Assembly: GCA_033439255.1 (NCBI GenBank)
Contig: CM065878.1
Location: forward strand, 3,224,001 to 3,288,000
DNA length: 64,000 nt
From: Hericium rajendrae
Taxonomy: Eukaryota > Basidiomycota > Agaricomycetes > Russulales > Hericiaceae
Direction of reading: 5' to 3'
The notes below the pieces were generated by a model, which was not told the origin of the DNA, did no database searches, and saw only the letters and a program-made list of their open reading frames with translations. The position numbers were made by a program, and so were the translations under genes. Positions 44,577 through 56,138 of the stretch are shown piece after piece; the stretch's first letter is position 1; each line of letters begins with the position of its first letter.

Positions 44577-46939
44577 TCATTTCTCAACATCCTGTTCCTT
44601 ACTGTCATAAGACTGCAGCCCAGCCTCCGTCACAAGATGCTTCCCATCGTCTTCTCCTACCTCGCCTTCCCATCCATGGATCCGCAAGGAATCGCATGAA
44701 ACGCACATCCTCATCGGCCAAATCCACCCCAGTCATGTCGGGCACGAAAAAGTACGTCACGAGAATACCTACGACTCCACAGATCGCGGCAATGATGAAT
44801 GTCCATCTAGTTACGAACATGAGAAACTGCTCGAAGGACGATGCACCACTGAAACTCACTTTTTGCCGAGGTGGGTTTGGATCGGCGTGAAAGCCTGTGT
44901 GCCGACAGCGGCTCCTGCTTTGCCGATTGCAGCAGACAACCCATAACAAGTACCCCTGTTATAGATCTGTTAGGCTACTCTCAAAGATGTATGCATCTAA
45001 GCTCTCACCTGACCGGCGTCGCGTACGACCTATTGCATACCAGTCGATTGATGAGCTCCCATCATTGCGAGACATGTCAAGGAGGTAACTTACTCTGCGC
45101 TCACGAGACCCAGCATATCACCAGGACCCTGCAGATGAAATTAGCATGGAATTCTATTGACTGAACATTATCACATACCATGTTCCCAAACGACTGCATA
45201 AGACCATAGCTGCTCGATGTCATCAGCTCATACGTTCCAGGGAGCATCAATAGGTATACGGACAAGATCACAAACAACGGAATGATATGCGTGATTTTCT
45301 CATATGCACAGCCAATGATGAGGCCTATCGCAAGTATTAGCCATCGATGTGCATGAAAGTGGACCACTATTGCTCCTACTCACCGAAGACAAGATATCCG
45401 CTGAAGCCCAGCATCATCTACAGAAACTTGGGCTCAATGCAACGTCTGGGTATCATTACGTGAACACATACCGTATTGCGGCGACCTAGAGGATTACACA
45501 GGTATGCCCCGACAAAGACACCCGGCAATGCAATTGCACCAAGCAACAGCTGCCATTCTGCTGTTCGCTTGATGGACCCGTTGTGAATAACGCTCGATAT
45601 GATAGTTCCCGAGAAAACACCATTGGGGAAGGTGACCTGTACACATTAACTTAATTCAAAAAGTTAAAACTCCTAAAGCAGAACACCCACAAAGTCATAT
45701 AAGAACCTAAACAGCGCATTAGCTCTGGCTCAAGACGAGGACAAATCTACACATACCAGGCTCCACATGTGCCGATCAAAGGCCGCCAGTAACATTTGAG
45801 CACCAGCCAGTACGGCACATGATCTGCAAATAAACAATCAATTTGCGCCATGCTATTCGATCCAAAAAGAAGTCACTCACGCTTCATGGCGCTCTTCTTA
45901 TAGAGTAAAGAGCTCAACATCCGTAGCCGGAATATGAGAACTGTGAGTGGAAGGACGATTCCGATACCGAAGCACACGCGCCAGACCGTGGGCAGATGAT
46001 CCTCGCCAGCAATCGAGAGCACGATAAGGAAAATAGAAACTGACAATGGACCACCAAACTGAAGACGCGTCAAAAACAGAGAATATAATGAGTGAGCAAG
46101 ATGTTCCTCACGCTGAGAACAAAGTTCGTGACCATGATGAAGACTGCGGATATTTGAGCGTCGGAAAACTTTAAAGGATCTAATAGAGATAGTATCATAC
46201 CTGGACCACGGCTTTTTATCATCTTTTCATTAGCAGCCTCACTCGCGCTGGTGGATGACGCAGGGTACTCGCCACCGACACCCTGCAAGACATATCAGAT
46301 AAGTGTGACACATGGACATGCAAACACGACTCTCACAATGCCGGTGATTCCTCGAGCAAAGGTCAAGAACCAGAATAGACCCTGCACACTACCATGCGCT
46401 CCATGAGCTACGGTACCCAGAAGAGCTCCCAGAACAATCAGCAGCGTCGTGAACACAAGCGCAACTTTGCGTCCGAAACGGTCGCAGATGACGCCGACGA
46501 AGACCTGTCCGAGGCAAGCACCTTGAGAAAGCATGTCATCAGCGCCCGCGCATTTTGCAAGCACAGATATAATCGACTCACCGACCAGAAGGGAATTGGA
46601 CACCCTTGTGGATACCGTAGTTGTGTAATCTTTGGGATACAATTGTTTGAAGACGACCTAGTTCAAATCGTTATCGGACAAGTGAGCAGAGAAGAGGCGA
46701 TAAGCTCACATTAGACATTGTCATCAAGTTGTTCTGATCTGTTCGAGGAATGAGCGTTCAGCAATCAACAAGTCTTCAAGACGGGACGTACATCCATCGC
46801 TAATAAGTCCAAAGGCTGCCGCCGCAATCGTGAAATACGCGCTTATGCTCTGCTTGTAGGAAGCTGTAGTGTTCTGCAACTCCGGAATGACTTCGGCATC
46901 AGACGTGGGGCGCTTGTCCTTCGAGTCCTCGGACGACAT
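44577..46939 (-). CDS. MFS transporter, Git1-like (glycerophosphodiester/phosphate family)
   Basis: A 12-helix major facilitator. It starts MSSEDSKDKRPTSDAEVIPE, and helix 1 reads YFTIAAAAFGLISDGC. Loop 2-3 carries the MFS motif as CDRFGRKVALVF. GVGGEYPASSTSASEAANEK is characteristic of the Git1/PHO84 branch, and the glutamate/serine version favours Git1 over PHO84. Later segments include FGGPLSVSIFLIVLSI, RTAEWQLLLGAIALPGVFVG, AYLCNPLGRRNTMMLGFSGY and WTFIIAAICGVVGILVTYFF. The cytoplasmic tail is GVDLADEDVRFMRFL. At least a dozen short introns are needed. Substrate (glycerophosphoinositol, glycerophosphocholine or phosphate) is inference from the subfamily. Confidence 0.78.
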
Positions 46940-48541
46940 CGTGGTTCGTCAACGATGCAAGTACGCGACGGCAGAGGGGGGCAGAAGCACAAGACGTACG
47001 ACTGATTTCCCGCTGTTCATATAGCTTCGAAGAATCAGGGACAAGCACTTGCGGGAAGGCAGTATATGGAGACATTGAGAAGCGCCGGGCACACACGTGC
47101 ACCGAGGACGGTGTGGAACACCATGTAAACTGAGGAGATTTGATGGCATCGCAGTCGTGCCCTGTCGTGCCCCGGCTGTGATATACCGATTAGCTGCCAC
47201 GTGCTCAAGAAACTGTCATAGATTGCACCTAGAAAGGGCGTCCATAGTATAAATTTAGCTTTGCCACTTACCGCGCGAAGTCGAATTCCCAATTAAAGTT
47301 GGTAGACATGGTGGCAGCCTGCGACAGTGCAAGGCCATACGAGCAGCACCACGCTTGATGCCGCCACAAACGGCCTGATCCAGGGGTATCCCCAGCACCT
47401 GGCTGTTATCGCCACTCGGAAAACGCGGACTCTTCCCTGCCATCCAGTCAAGTTCTGTCGTGCAGCTGAGCTCGAATTGCCCAGCTGCTTTTCGTCGGAG
47501 TCGTTAGCAGCCGGGCAAGCCGAGCATGCTGCATACGAACGGAGCCTGCGGAGTGTAAATTGCCGGCTAGGTCCGAGCCTAGCGTACAGGGTACTGCAAG
47601 TCCAGTGGTCAGCTGCATCCTTGCACCAAGGCACATATCAGGGCACCACCGTACCTTTTCCGTCCCGGGAGATCTGGCGGCAGAAAAATACGAGAAACGT
47701 GCCAGGGAAACATCCTAGCTGCGGGGCGGACACGTACCTGTCGCGAAATGCTGGATGCTAGCCTGCGGGCCTAGTGTGCGACGCCTTCAAAGGGATGAGA
47801 ACCGGATCAGAGAGATCGGGTCAGGTAAGAGACAGTTTGACACAAGTGGTAAACGTTCGTAGATCATAAGTACATGTCGCGAATCCCGTGGAAAGGTACT
47901 ACTTTTGCCAAAGGAAAACTTCAAGTGGGGAGTCAGATAAAGTTGATAAGAACAGGAACTTGATGGGAAATCAGCCAGTCCATACATAGAATGGTACCGA
48001 TTACTTTGTTGTGGGAAGTCCGATGATTGCCAAGTGGTAATTGCAGACAGTTAGTCGCAGGGCCGGACTTCGCGTCGCGACCGTGTGCGGGGGTACGCAG
48101 ACAGTCCTGCCCTGTAATTTAGCCTGGAGAATCAAGCTCGCCTACATATACACTGCTGTTTCGGACAGCTAATCCTTGGTTCACGATCGGGAATGGGAAT
48201 GGGAGTTGAAGAATCTAGGGACCGATGACGCACCTGCTAACTGGCTTCCTTCTTTATCACCTGAGCTTAAAGCTTATTGAACCAGATCACTGTCCCACAA
48301 AATAATGCACTGCATGCAGGTTGGAATCAGGAGCTCGAGTTCATTGAACGGGTCGACAAGTGAAGTTTGAAGAGCTTGAAGGACGAGCTCAAGCTTTCTA
48401 GGCGCTCAGTGCTTCAGCAGAGGCTGCAGGTCGTGGGACACCAACTACATACCTTATTGGGACTCCGCCTAACTTTGATCACTCACCACCAAAATTCTTG
48501 TCACTGCACGTTCTCGCCTCTAGTCTTCAGAAATAGCCAAA
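46940..48541. other. Long divergent intergenic region between the Git1-like and eIF3b genes
   Basis: 1.6 kb between two divergent genes, long for this window. The longest frame (47327-47761, +) has no recognisable feature. Near 48120-48540 the sequence resembles a fungal promoter, with CT-rich tracts before the eIF3b ATG. I find no transposon ends. The length suggests complex control of the transporter, but no specific site can be named. Confidence 0.5.
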
Positions 48542-51191
48542 ATGCCCTCGGTCAATGGTGTGAATAGAGTCGCTCATGACGACTTCGAAGATGATATCGA
48601 TTATACTGACATCGAAGAAAAGTATGTTGTCTATGAACTATGCGGCTATATGGTCGCTAAAAGTCCTCCCATAGGTATAAGGTCACCCAGGAAGAGGGCT
48701 TTGACAACATCCTGGTGGTCGATGGTGTCCCGGTCGTCGACAAATCCAAACTTGACAAGCTCCTGGCAAAGGTCTCTAAGGAGTTCACGCGGAAGGGCGC
48801 CTCAATCAAACCGGATGACATGACCGTGCCATGGGACGATGCGGCAGGGAAAAGCAAGGGGTGAGTAGGCTACCGTATCATCTACGTCCAACAACCCGAA
48901 TTTTGTGTTAGATTTATCTTCATCGAATTCCGCACTCCCGATGAGGCTACCTTTGCTCTCAACGAGATGAACGGACACCCCTTCGATGCCAAGCACACCT
49001 TCCGCGTGAACCGTTTCATGGATATCGAGAAATACGCGGACATAGACGAGACATATGTCGAGCCTAAGCGGGAGGAATATCAGCCAAAGGTGAAGCAGAT
49101 CTATTTCGCATGTGACTACTGCTGAGACCCCGACTAGGAGCATCTAAGGGCATGGCTAGCAGATCCAGCTGGGCGTGATCAGTACGCGATTTATCGTGGG
49201 GACGAAGTCGAGATCCGCTGGCATGGGAAGCCATCCCAATGCGAAACCGCTTACTCCAAGCCGGTGAGTGCTGGCATGCGGTTCACAGCGCTAGATGTGA
49301 CAGGTTTCTTTAGGGATGGACCGAGCTCTATGTATCATGGTCTCCGTTAGGGACCTACCTCGCAACTCTCCACCGCCAGGGTATCCGTCTATGGGGAGGG
49401 CCGTCTTGGGAACATCAGCAACGATTCTATCATCCTCTCGTCAGACTCATCGACTTTTCGCCATGCGAACAGTACATTGTTACCTGGTCGCACGATCCCA
49501 TTGTCGTATCTGACTCGGCTCCGCAAGGCCCTCAATTCTTCTCGCCCGAGGATGAGGGCAATAACATCGCCGTCTGGGATATCAAGACTGGCAACCTGCT
49601 GCGCACTTTTTCTGCCATCAACCCCGAGGGCGAGAACTCGAAAAAGCAAATGGCATGGCCCGCGTTGAAGTGGAGTCCGGATGACAAGTATGTAGGAAGG
49701 GTGACACCGGGTCAGCAGATCAGCGTATACGAGCTGCCTGGGATGGGTCTCCAAGGGAAGAAAAGTCTGAAGATAGAAGGCGTCGTCGATTTCGAATGGT
49801 GTCCTCACGGTGAAAAAGACCGTGAGGATGCAGAAAAGGCCATGAATGGCGCAATCAAGAGCGCCCGCAAGGCGAGGGAGAACATGCTCGCCTATTGGAC
49901 TCCAGAGGTCGCCAATCAGCCTGCCCGTGTCACCCTGCTCAGCTTTCCCGGCCGAACCATACTCCGGCAGAAGAACTTGTTTAACGTCAGCGATGTATGT
50001 TTCGTGTTTTCATGTACCGTAACCTTCTATTGACTGGCCGTGTAGTGCAAACTCTATTGGCAAAACCAGGGCGATTTTCTCTGTGTCAAGGTCGACAGGC
50101 ACACGAAATCGGGGAAGTCTATTTTCTGCAACCTGGAAATATTCGGAGTTCGTGAGAAGGATTTCCCTGTGGAAGTGGTTGAGCTGAAAGGTAAAAGGGC
50201 TTTATTCTCCTGAGAGAAGAAGCTGATCATCGTTTTAGACACGGTCACCGACTTTTCCTGGGAACCGAAAGGCGACCGTTTCGCCATCGTGTCCAGCAAC
50301 GATCCCAATCTCGGAAATCCAGGACCTGGTATCACTATCAAGACCGACGTCAGCTTCTACCAGCTGGAACGTGGGAAGGACAATTTCAAGCTGCTCCGTA
50401 AGGGTCTACTTCCCTTCCCTAGTAGCGTTTACACTGATAGTTTGTTCATATGCCAGGCACTTTGGCCTCACGAACGACCAACACCATTCGGTGGTCGCCT
50501 CGTGGACGTCATGTCGTTCTCGCGACAGTTGGTTCGACGTCCAAATCTGAACTGGAGTTTTGGGATCTGGACTTCAACGCGGATGACGCGGGTCGTCGTG
50601 ACGGCCAGAAAGACACTGGTGATTGGGGTGCCGGTATCCAGCAGCTGGGCGTAAGTGATCACTACGGTGTGACCGACGTTGAGTGGGATCCCAGCGGGCG
50701 TTATCTGGCCACAGCTGCGAGCGCGTGGACTCATACGGTAGGAACAATCAGGTTGATTTGTCGAATCTCCGGCTAATGTCGTGCTACAGCTTGAAAACGG
50801 CTACGCTATCTGGGACTACCGCGGTCAAGAATGCGAGAAGCACATTATGGACCGCTTCAAGCAGTTCCTGTGGCGGCCCCGTCCTCCTTCTTTGCTCACT
50901 AAGGAACAGAAGCGTCTCATCCGCAAGAATTTGCGTGAGTATAGTCGCGCGTTCGAGGAGGAAGACGCAGCCGAGGAGAGCACCGTCAGCGCGGAGCTTA
51001 TCGCGCATCGGAAGCGTCTTGTGGATGAGTGGAATGCGTGGCGGCTCCAATGTCAAGAGGAAGTCGCAGAGGAAAGGCATGCGAGAGGCATAAGCAAGGA
51101 GCCCTCTGGGCCAAAGGAGGAGAAGAGAGAAGAGATCGAGGTGTGGATCGACGAGGTGATAGAGCAGGTCGAGGAGGAGATTGTAGAATAG
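48542..51191 (+). CDS. prt1: Translation initiation factor eIF3 subunit b (Prt1)
   Basis: The scaffold subunit of eIF3, which recruits mRNA and tRNA to the 40S subunit. The start [20 protein letters not shown] is followed by the RRM ([20 protein letters not shown], then [20 protein letters not shown]). The beta-propeller follows: [69 protein letters not shown] and [19 protein letters not shown]. The C-terminal helix region is [20 protein letters not shown], then a charged stretch ending [17 protein letters not shown]. The gene reads cleanly across all its short introns with no frame problems, about 740 residues. It is a useful quality control against the damaged genes elsewhere. Confidence 0.96.
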
Positions 51192-51539
51192 TTCTATGTT
51201 GTATCTTCCGATGTACAGTAAGGTGTACACCCATGCCGAAAAGATATGCTGTTGCTCACGCGTCGAGGAGAAACATGTGGTCGTTCTAGGCCGGAGGAAG
51301 GAATGTGCCAAGGGCCGGGAGGGGAGCGTGGGAGAGGCCGAACGAACTGATCCGGGCTCCGATTATAACCGATAAGACGATATCTAATCAGACAAGGCTC
51401 CCCATACCATCGGCCCCGCGACTACTACGAGAATAAATCTCCCAAGTACCCCCTCCCCACTTCCCAGCTCTCTCCTGCTCGCTCTCATCTCCAACGCGTT
51501 GTATTGGATCTCTTGGTACTCCCATCCTTTCCCCCAGCC
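51192..51539. other. Intergenic region between prt1 and hapX
   Basis: About 350 bp holding the end of prt1 and the hapX promoter. The last 100 bp before the ATG are strongly C/T-rich (CTCCCCACTTCCCAGCTCTC). No CCAAT box can be placed with confidence. Nothing else seen. Confidence 0.5.
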
Positions 51540-53410
51540 ATGCTTCCCTTGGCTCGTCCGCAGCCGCCGTCTCCCGTCGTCTCCTCCTCGTCGACCCTAT
51601 GGGCTACAGGTAATCCCACATCCTGTATAATTCTCATCAGACGTTCTCACCATCTCGCACAGCTTCCAAAGAATGGGTCATTCCCGCTAAACCTAAACCA
51701 GGCCGCAAGCCGAAGAAAGACACCGCACCACCCGCTGCGGAGGAGGTCGATGTAAGTCATCAGCCGGCCAGACGCGTCGAGCGTTGAATCTAACACGAGA
51801 AATAAAGGCAACCGATAGTAAAGGCCGCCGTGTGCAAAACAGGTTAGCTGCGTTTGACTATCTGCTGTTGGCCTCTGTCTTCTGACAGGTACGTACCACA
51901 GGGCAGCGCAGCGTGCCTTCCGCGAGCGAAAGCAATCCCAGCTTGCCGAGCTGCAGGCTCGTATCCAGATGTACGAGCAAGGGGAAATAGAGCGCAACGT
52001 CGCGCTGCAGAGCGTCGCCAAGCGGCTCAAGGACGAGAACGAGAAATTACGCGAAGAGAACACCGCGTTGAAGGAGAAGGTCGCGAATCTTGAACGAGAG
52101 CGCGATGCGCGGAAGGAGTCGGACCTCAAGCGATGGAGAGACAACACCGTTGGGTTTGCGGATTATTCTGAACATCCACCGCAAAAGAGGGCCAAGCTTG
52201 CCATTGATACCGATGGACCTTCTGCGGTCGCCATCAGTTTTATTCCGTCGCCGCCATCCATGGTCTCCTCCCCCAGCTCTGGCGATACATCAGACGCTTT
52301 CTCACCGATGCCTCTTTCCTCCCCACCCGAAGAGCCCATGGCCTACGCCCCGCACATGTCGCCATTGAATGATATGTTTGATTTCCAGCAGAATATCAAG
52401 CAGACCTCATTTGATGCCGCTACCTCGATGGACACGTTTGACTGTGGATTCTGCAACGATAACACGCCGTGCGTTTGCCGCGAGATTGCCATGCAGCAGT
52501 CTATGGGAAGACTAGACATGCCGACGCAGCCTGCGTTCAAGGTCAAAGCCGACGACGAAGTTGTCGACATCATTGATGATCAAACGGCCCCATCTATGCA
52601 GCCTGCATCAGCTCCGCAGGCCGCATCTCCATCCTGGAAAATCTGCCTGCCTATCAACCCGCTGTTCCTCTACGTCGCCGTCCCACCAGCACGACCGTCA
52701 AATCACTGTTCCCCGTTTCACTTCCATCTGCCCAGGATAAATCCAAGGCGATGTGTTCCGGTGACCCGTCGAACTGCATGGCCTGTGCGGATGATGCGTT
52801 TGGAAAAGCCTTCTGTGAGGCAGTTGGAGAGAGCGTGGCATCCGGAACCTGTGCGGACTGTCCCTCCCGCCAGATCTCAGTAGGAGAATGCGCAGGCCCG
52901 TCCTCTGGCGGGTGCTGCGGAAAGAAGAGCGCATGCGGTAGAGGTGGATCATGCTGTGGCCCGTCTGTTTCAGCACCTCTACCGCCTATCCAGGAATCTT
53001 CGCACCCGGACACCATGCCGACGAGTGATGCCTGGCGTCAGCTGAAATCGCACCCCAACGTTGCGTTCTCCGATCTCTCCCTCCTCGCCGAGGTAGTCGC
53101 CCGCCGCTCCAAATGCACCGGTCCTCGCGTCGTCATCTCCCCTGCTCCTGGCTCCATTACACCTGAGCGCTCGACGACTCCCAACGATGCCGGTCCTCCC
53201 CAGCCGCCCGCTGCGGTGTCAAGTGCAGACGCTGTCTTGTTGACAGATCCTCATGCTCACTACCACCAGAAGCAGCAGGAGCGGGCTTCCCCGCCTATGC
53301 TTGTACCACAGGAGGAGTTGATCCGGTGCGGGCGCCCGCGACTCATTCGTGAAGTGCGCACCGACGCCGTCCAAGAGGCTCTGCGCCTGCTGGATGCTAA
53401 ATTCACCTGA
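51540..53410 (+). CDS. hapX: HapX, bZIP iron-homeostasis regulator of the CCAAT-binding complex
   Basis: HapX pairs with the CCAAT-binding complex to repress iron-using genes in iron starvation and to activate iron storage in excess. Exon starts fall at 51540, 51663, 51808 and 51902. SKEWVIPAKPKPGRKPKKD is the Hap4-like motif that contacts the complex. Next comes a bZIP basic region, KGRRVQNRAAQRAFRERKQS, with a leucine-zipper helix. CGFCNDNTPCVCRE matches the HapX cysteine-rich iron-sensing motifs; further Cys clusters are CSGDPSNCMAC and GGCCGKKSACGRGGSCCG. The C-terminal end is LIREVRTDAVQEALRLLDAK. Between SMQPAS and AGRISILENLPAYQP the frame moves by one base near 52590-52620, with no usable intron. 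A one-base deletion is likely. About 567 residues. Confidence 0.85.
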
Positions 53411-53543
53411 TCATCAGCGAACGAGGATGGAAGCGAGCATTCCTCTTTTCATGCATTATTTAACTGTTATATGATGATTCTCGCTCCGACAATACTTACA
53501 GAGACGCCTCGTTGAATCTAACTTTCTCCACTCCCTGTAAATA

Positions 53544-56138
53544 TCATGACATATGTGATATTATACTGCTATCCCGATGCACGGTCCCGGTACAGACAGA
53601 TGATGATGTCCCCACCTTACGGCGATTTCGACCCTCCCGCCAAGTCTGCACGATCGTCCTCAGCTTCCATCGAAGTTCTCCAGCTTCCTGTTTCGTCAGC
53701 TTCCCGTTCTTCTTCCGTCCACCCGCCTGCAGAGCGCGGAATTCCCCTATGAGCTGCTTCAAAGGCGCGCCGCGCAGGGCCTCCGGAAACGGCGCAACGG
53801 ACGGCCACAAATCCAGGAGGATCCGCCGCGCGATCGCATACCCGCCAACACCGAAGTACGCGCTCGTGATTGCATCAACCGCTGGGATGTCCGGCCTGAC
53901 TCCCGCCGCGAGCATGGCCTGCAGCATGCGCGTCGCCTCATCCGGCTCCCGGTGGAGCGCATACCCAGAAATGAGGATCGTGTACATCACCACGCCCGGC
54001 CGAATGCCTGCCATGACTGCAGCATGCATCACAGCCTCGGCCGTCGCCATATCGCCGGCGAGGACGTACCCCTCCATCAGCGCTCCGTAGTGGTACTTGT
54101 TCGGGTGCATGCCCTTACTGAGCATGCCTTGGAAGATGTCGCGCGCGGCGCACATATCCCCACCCGTCACTGCGATGTGCTTCATCTCCAGCGCGAGGAT
54201 AGAGCGGTCAGCGTTTATCCGTCGAGATGTCAATGCATGCACTAGTGGGCGCAACAGGGATTCGGCAGGCTCCTCTCCTTGATCCTCGAGCGCATCATCG
54301 GCCGGAGACGGCGATCCTTCCGTGTATTGGGCCAGCAAAGAATATAGCTTCGCTTTCCAATTGCGGAGGACGGCGTTCGCAGGTGTGTGCCAACCGGATC
54401 GAGCGACACGTTTCCGTTCAAGGCTCAGGATCGCCCGGAAAATAACCCTGAGTTGCCCAACAGAAAGGTGTTTCTTACTAGGTTGCAGCGTGTTGAGTAT
54501 CTCCAAAATCTCCACAGGATTGGCGCTGCCCGACTTGTCCAAGTAAGTTAAAAGTATCTCAACAGTGTGACCGTCGGGTTGGATGGAATGTGCCTGCATT
54601 GCCCGTACGATCAAGGATATGTTATCATGGCCCTGAGTGGCCAGAATGCCTGCCATCAACGCATTGAAGATGTGTACTGATGCTTTGACACGAAAGGAAA
54701 GGAAAGGTGGGTTGGTGGGCGATCCAGCGGACAAGGCGAGGTCCTGAAGACTGCGCTGCGCCTTCGGGTTATTCCAGCACGTCTTCTTCACCAGGTGGAC
54801 AGCGGAGACTGGGTCGTTAACGGAAAAGCAAACTCGTATGAGAGCAGCGACTGCGTCCGCATCAGGGACTATGCCCGCGTCGAGCATTTGCTTTTGAATG
54901 AAGACAGCGCATTCGAGATCGCGTAATCGTGCCATATAGTTGAGAAGAATGGTATAGGTCGCCACATCCGGGGAAAATCCGGATAAAGATGGTTCGATCA
55001 CATCATCGTCGGCGAGGTGGTCGACGTCTTCGTCTGCGACGGAATCTCCAGTGAGGTAGAATGGAGGCATGGCGGAGATAGTTAACTTCCCCTGATCGAA
55101 GAGGAGAAGAACAGAGGTGAGTCTCGCGTGGTCGCCCGCGTCGATGGCATCCTGAGCGAGCGCGTTCAAGATGTAGGTGGCTGTCCGGCTGTCGGCTGTC
55201 TGTAAGCCAAGGAGAGCCTGAGCACGAACCGTAGGGTCCGAGCCCAAGGAACGATATGCAGATACAATTATGGCCTGGGTACCCGCGTTGACAGGAAACC
55301 CTGCCTCCTGCATCAACTGGAGTAATCGAGTGGCCATTGACAAATCGCGATTTTGAAGATGACCGCGAATAGCAAGGTGGTATGTCCTGCGGTCGGGTTG
55401 GAGGCCATTGCGGTTGAAATCGATGAATGCATGGCGCAGTCGAGCAAAATCCCTTAATTCCACGAGAGCTTGAACATGCCAATTCAGGAGTCGCACGCTT
55501 GAGCCACCTGTCTGACGCTTGCAAAGCCGGAGCACCTGTATCACGAGATCCCAGTGGCCGGCGGCGGCGGACAGCTGAGCTACAGCTTCGTACATGTCCA
55601 TCTTCAGGGCATGACCCAAGGAATGGGAGATGCACAAAAGCCGTATGGCTCTTCCTGGTCGTTCGGAAGCCATCATCGCGCTTGCTAGTCTTCGGAGCTT
55701 GCGATCGTCGGAAAGATACCGGTGAGCTCTGGAAGAGTCTGGCACTCTGTCGAGGTGTTCCAAGATGGCTTCCTTGGACATCTTCCATATCCGCGGAGCA
55801 TCGATCAATAACAGCAGTTCTGGGGGTAAATAGGGCGGGGGCGACCGTCGGCCTGGGGTGCTCTGAAACTCCTGATCTGCAGCTTCGGACTGAGGTTCGA
55901 GAGTGTGGCTGGCGGTCGGAAGACCGTGAAGAGGACCTGGCGCGGTCATACTCCACGCAACTGAGATTGACGTCGAACGCTGGATAGCCAAAGCCGAAGA
56001 ATTTGACCATCTCAGGTGGATAGATTGATGAGGAGAGAGGTAGAGTGGGAGTAGCGGGGCGGTGTCCCTGATTGAAGCAGCCAGATTGGAGATGAAATGA
56101 TGTAGCTGGCAGCACCCACGGCCGACTCTCCAAAGCAT
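53544..56138 (-). CDS. Pentatricopeptide-repeat (PPR) protein, probably mitochondrial
   Basis: PPR proteins bind organelle RNA and set its processing, stability or translation. The start MLWRVGRGCCQLHHFISNLA at 56138 gives a presequence-like N-terminus rich in Arg, Ser and hydrophobics. The same frame runs open to 56450, but a good intron (GTAAGC...CCAG) at about 56190-56245 suggests the upstream part is untranslated. PPR motifs recur over about 650 residues: TYHLAIRGHLQNRDLSMATR, TYTILLNYMARLRDLECAVF, YHYGALMEGYVLAGDMATAE, VMYTILISGYALHREPDEAT and AVDAITSAYFGVGGYAIARR. The coding part is intron-free, unusual here, and reads without any frame change for 864 residues. The tail is basic (LRTIVQTWREGRNRRK). 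It converges on hapX with 133 bp between stops. Confidence 0.88.
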   Translation of the reverse strand: MLWRVGRGCCQLHHFISNLAASIRDTAPLLPLYLSPHQSIHLRWSNSSALAIQRSTSISVAWSMTAPGPLHGLPTASHTLEPQSEAADQEFQSTPGRRSPPPYLPPELLLLIDAPRIWKMSKEAILEHLDRVPDSSRAHRYLSDDRKLRRLASAMMASERPGRAIRLLCISHSLGHALKMDMYEAVAQLSAAAGHWDLVIQVLRLCKRQTGGSSVRLLNWHVQALVELRDFARLRHAFIDFNRNGLQPDRRTYHLAIRGHLQNRDLSMATRLLQLMQEAGFPVNAGTQAIIVSAYRSLGSDPTVRAQALLGLQTADSRTATYILNALAQDAIDAGDHARLTSVLLLFDQGKLTISAMPPFYLTGDSVADEDVDHLADDDVIEPSLSGFSPDVATYTILLNYMARLRDLECAVFIQKQMLDAGIVPDADAVAALIRVCFSVNDPVSAVHLVKKTCWNNPKAQRSLQDLALSAGSPTNPPFLSFRVKASVHIFNALMAGILATQGHDNISLIVRAMQAHSIQPDGHTVEILLTYLDKSGSANPVEILEILNTLQPSKKHLSVGQLRVIFRAILSLERKRVARSGWHTPANAVLRNWKAKLYSLLAQYTEGSPSPADDALEDQGEEPAESLLRPLVHALTSRRINADRSILALEMKHIAVTGGDMCAARDIFQGMLSKGMHPNKYHYGALMEGYVLAGDMATAEAVMHAAVMAGIRPGVVMYTILISGYALHREPDEATRMLQAMLAAGVRPDIPAVDAITSAYFGVGGYAIARRILLDLWPSVAPFPEALRGAPLKQLIGEFRALQAGGRKKNGKLTKQEAGELRWKLRTIVQTWREGRNRRKVGTSSSVCTGTVHRDSSIISHMS

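Noticed and set aside
51029-51289. Small open frames over the 3' end of prt1 as separate proteins
   Set aside because: They overlap the conserved eIF3b C-terminus in another frame.
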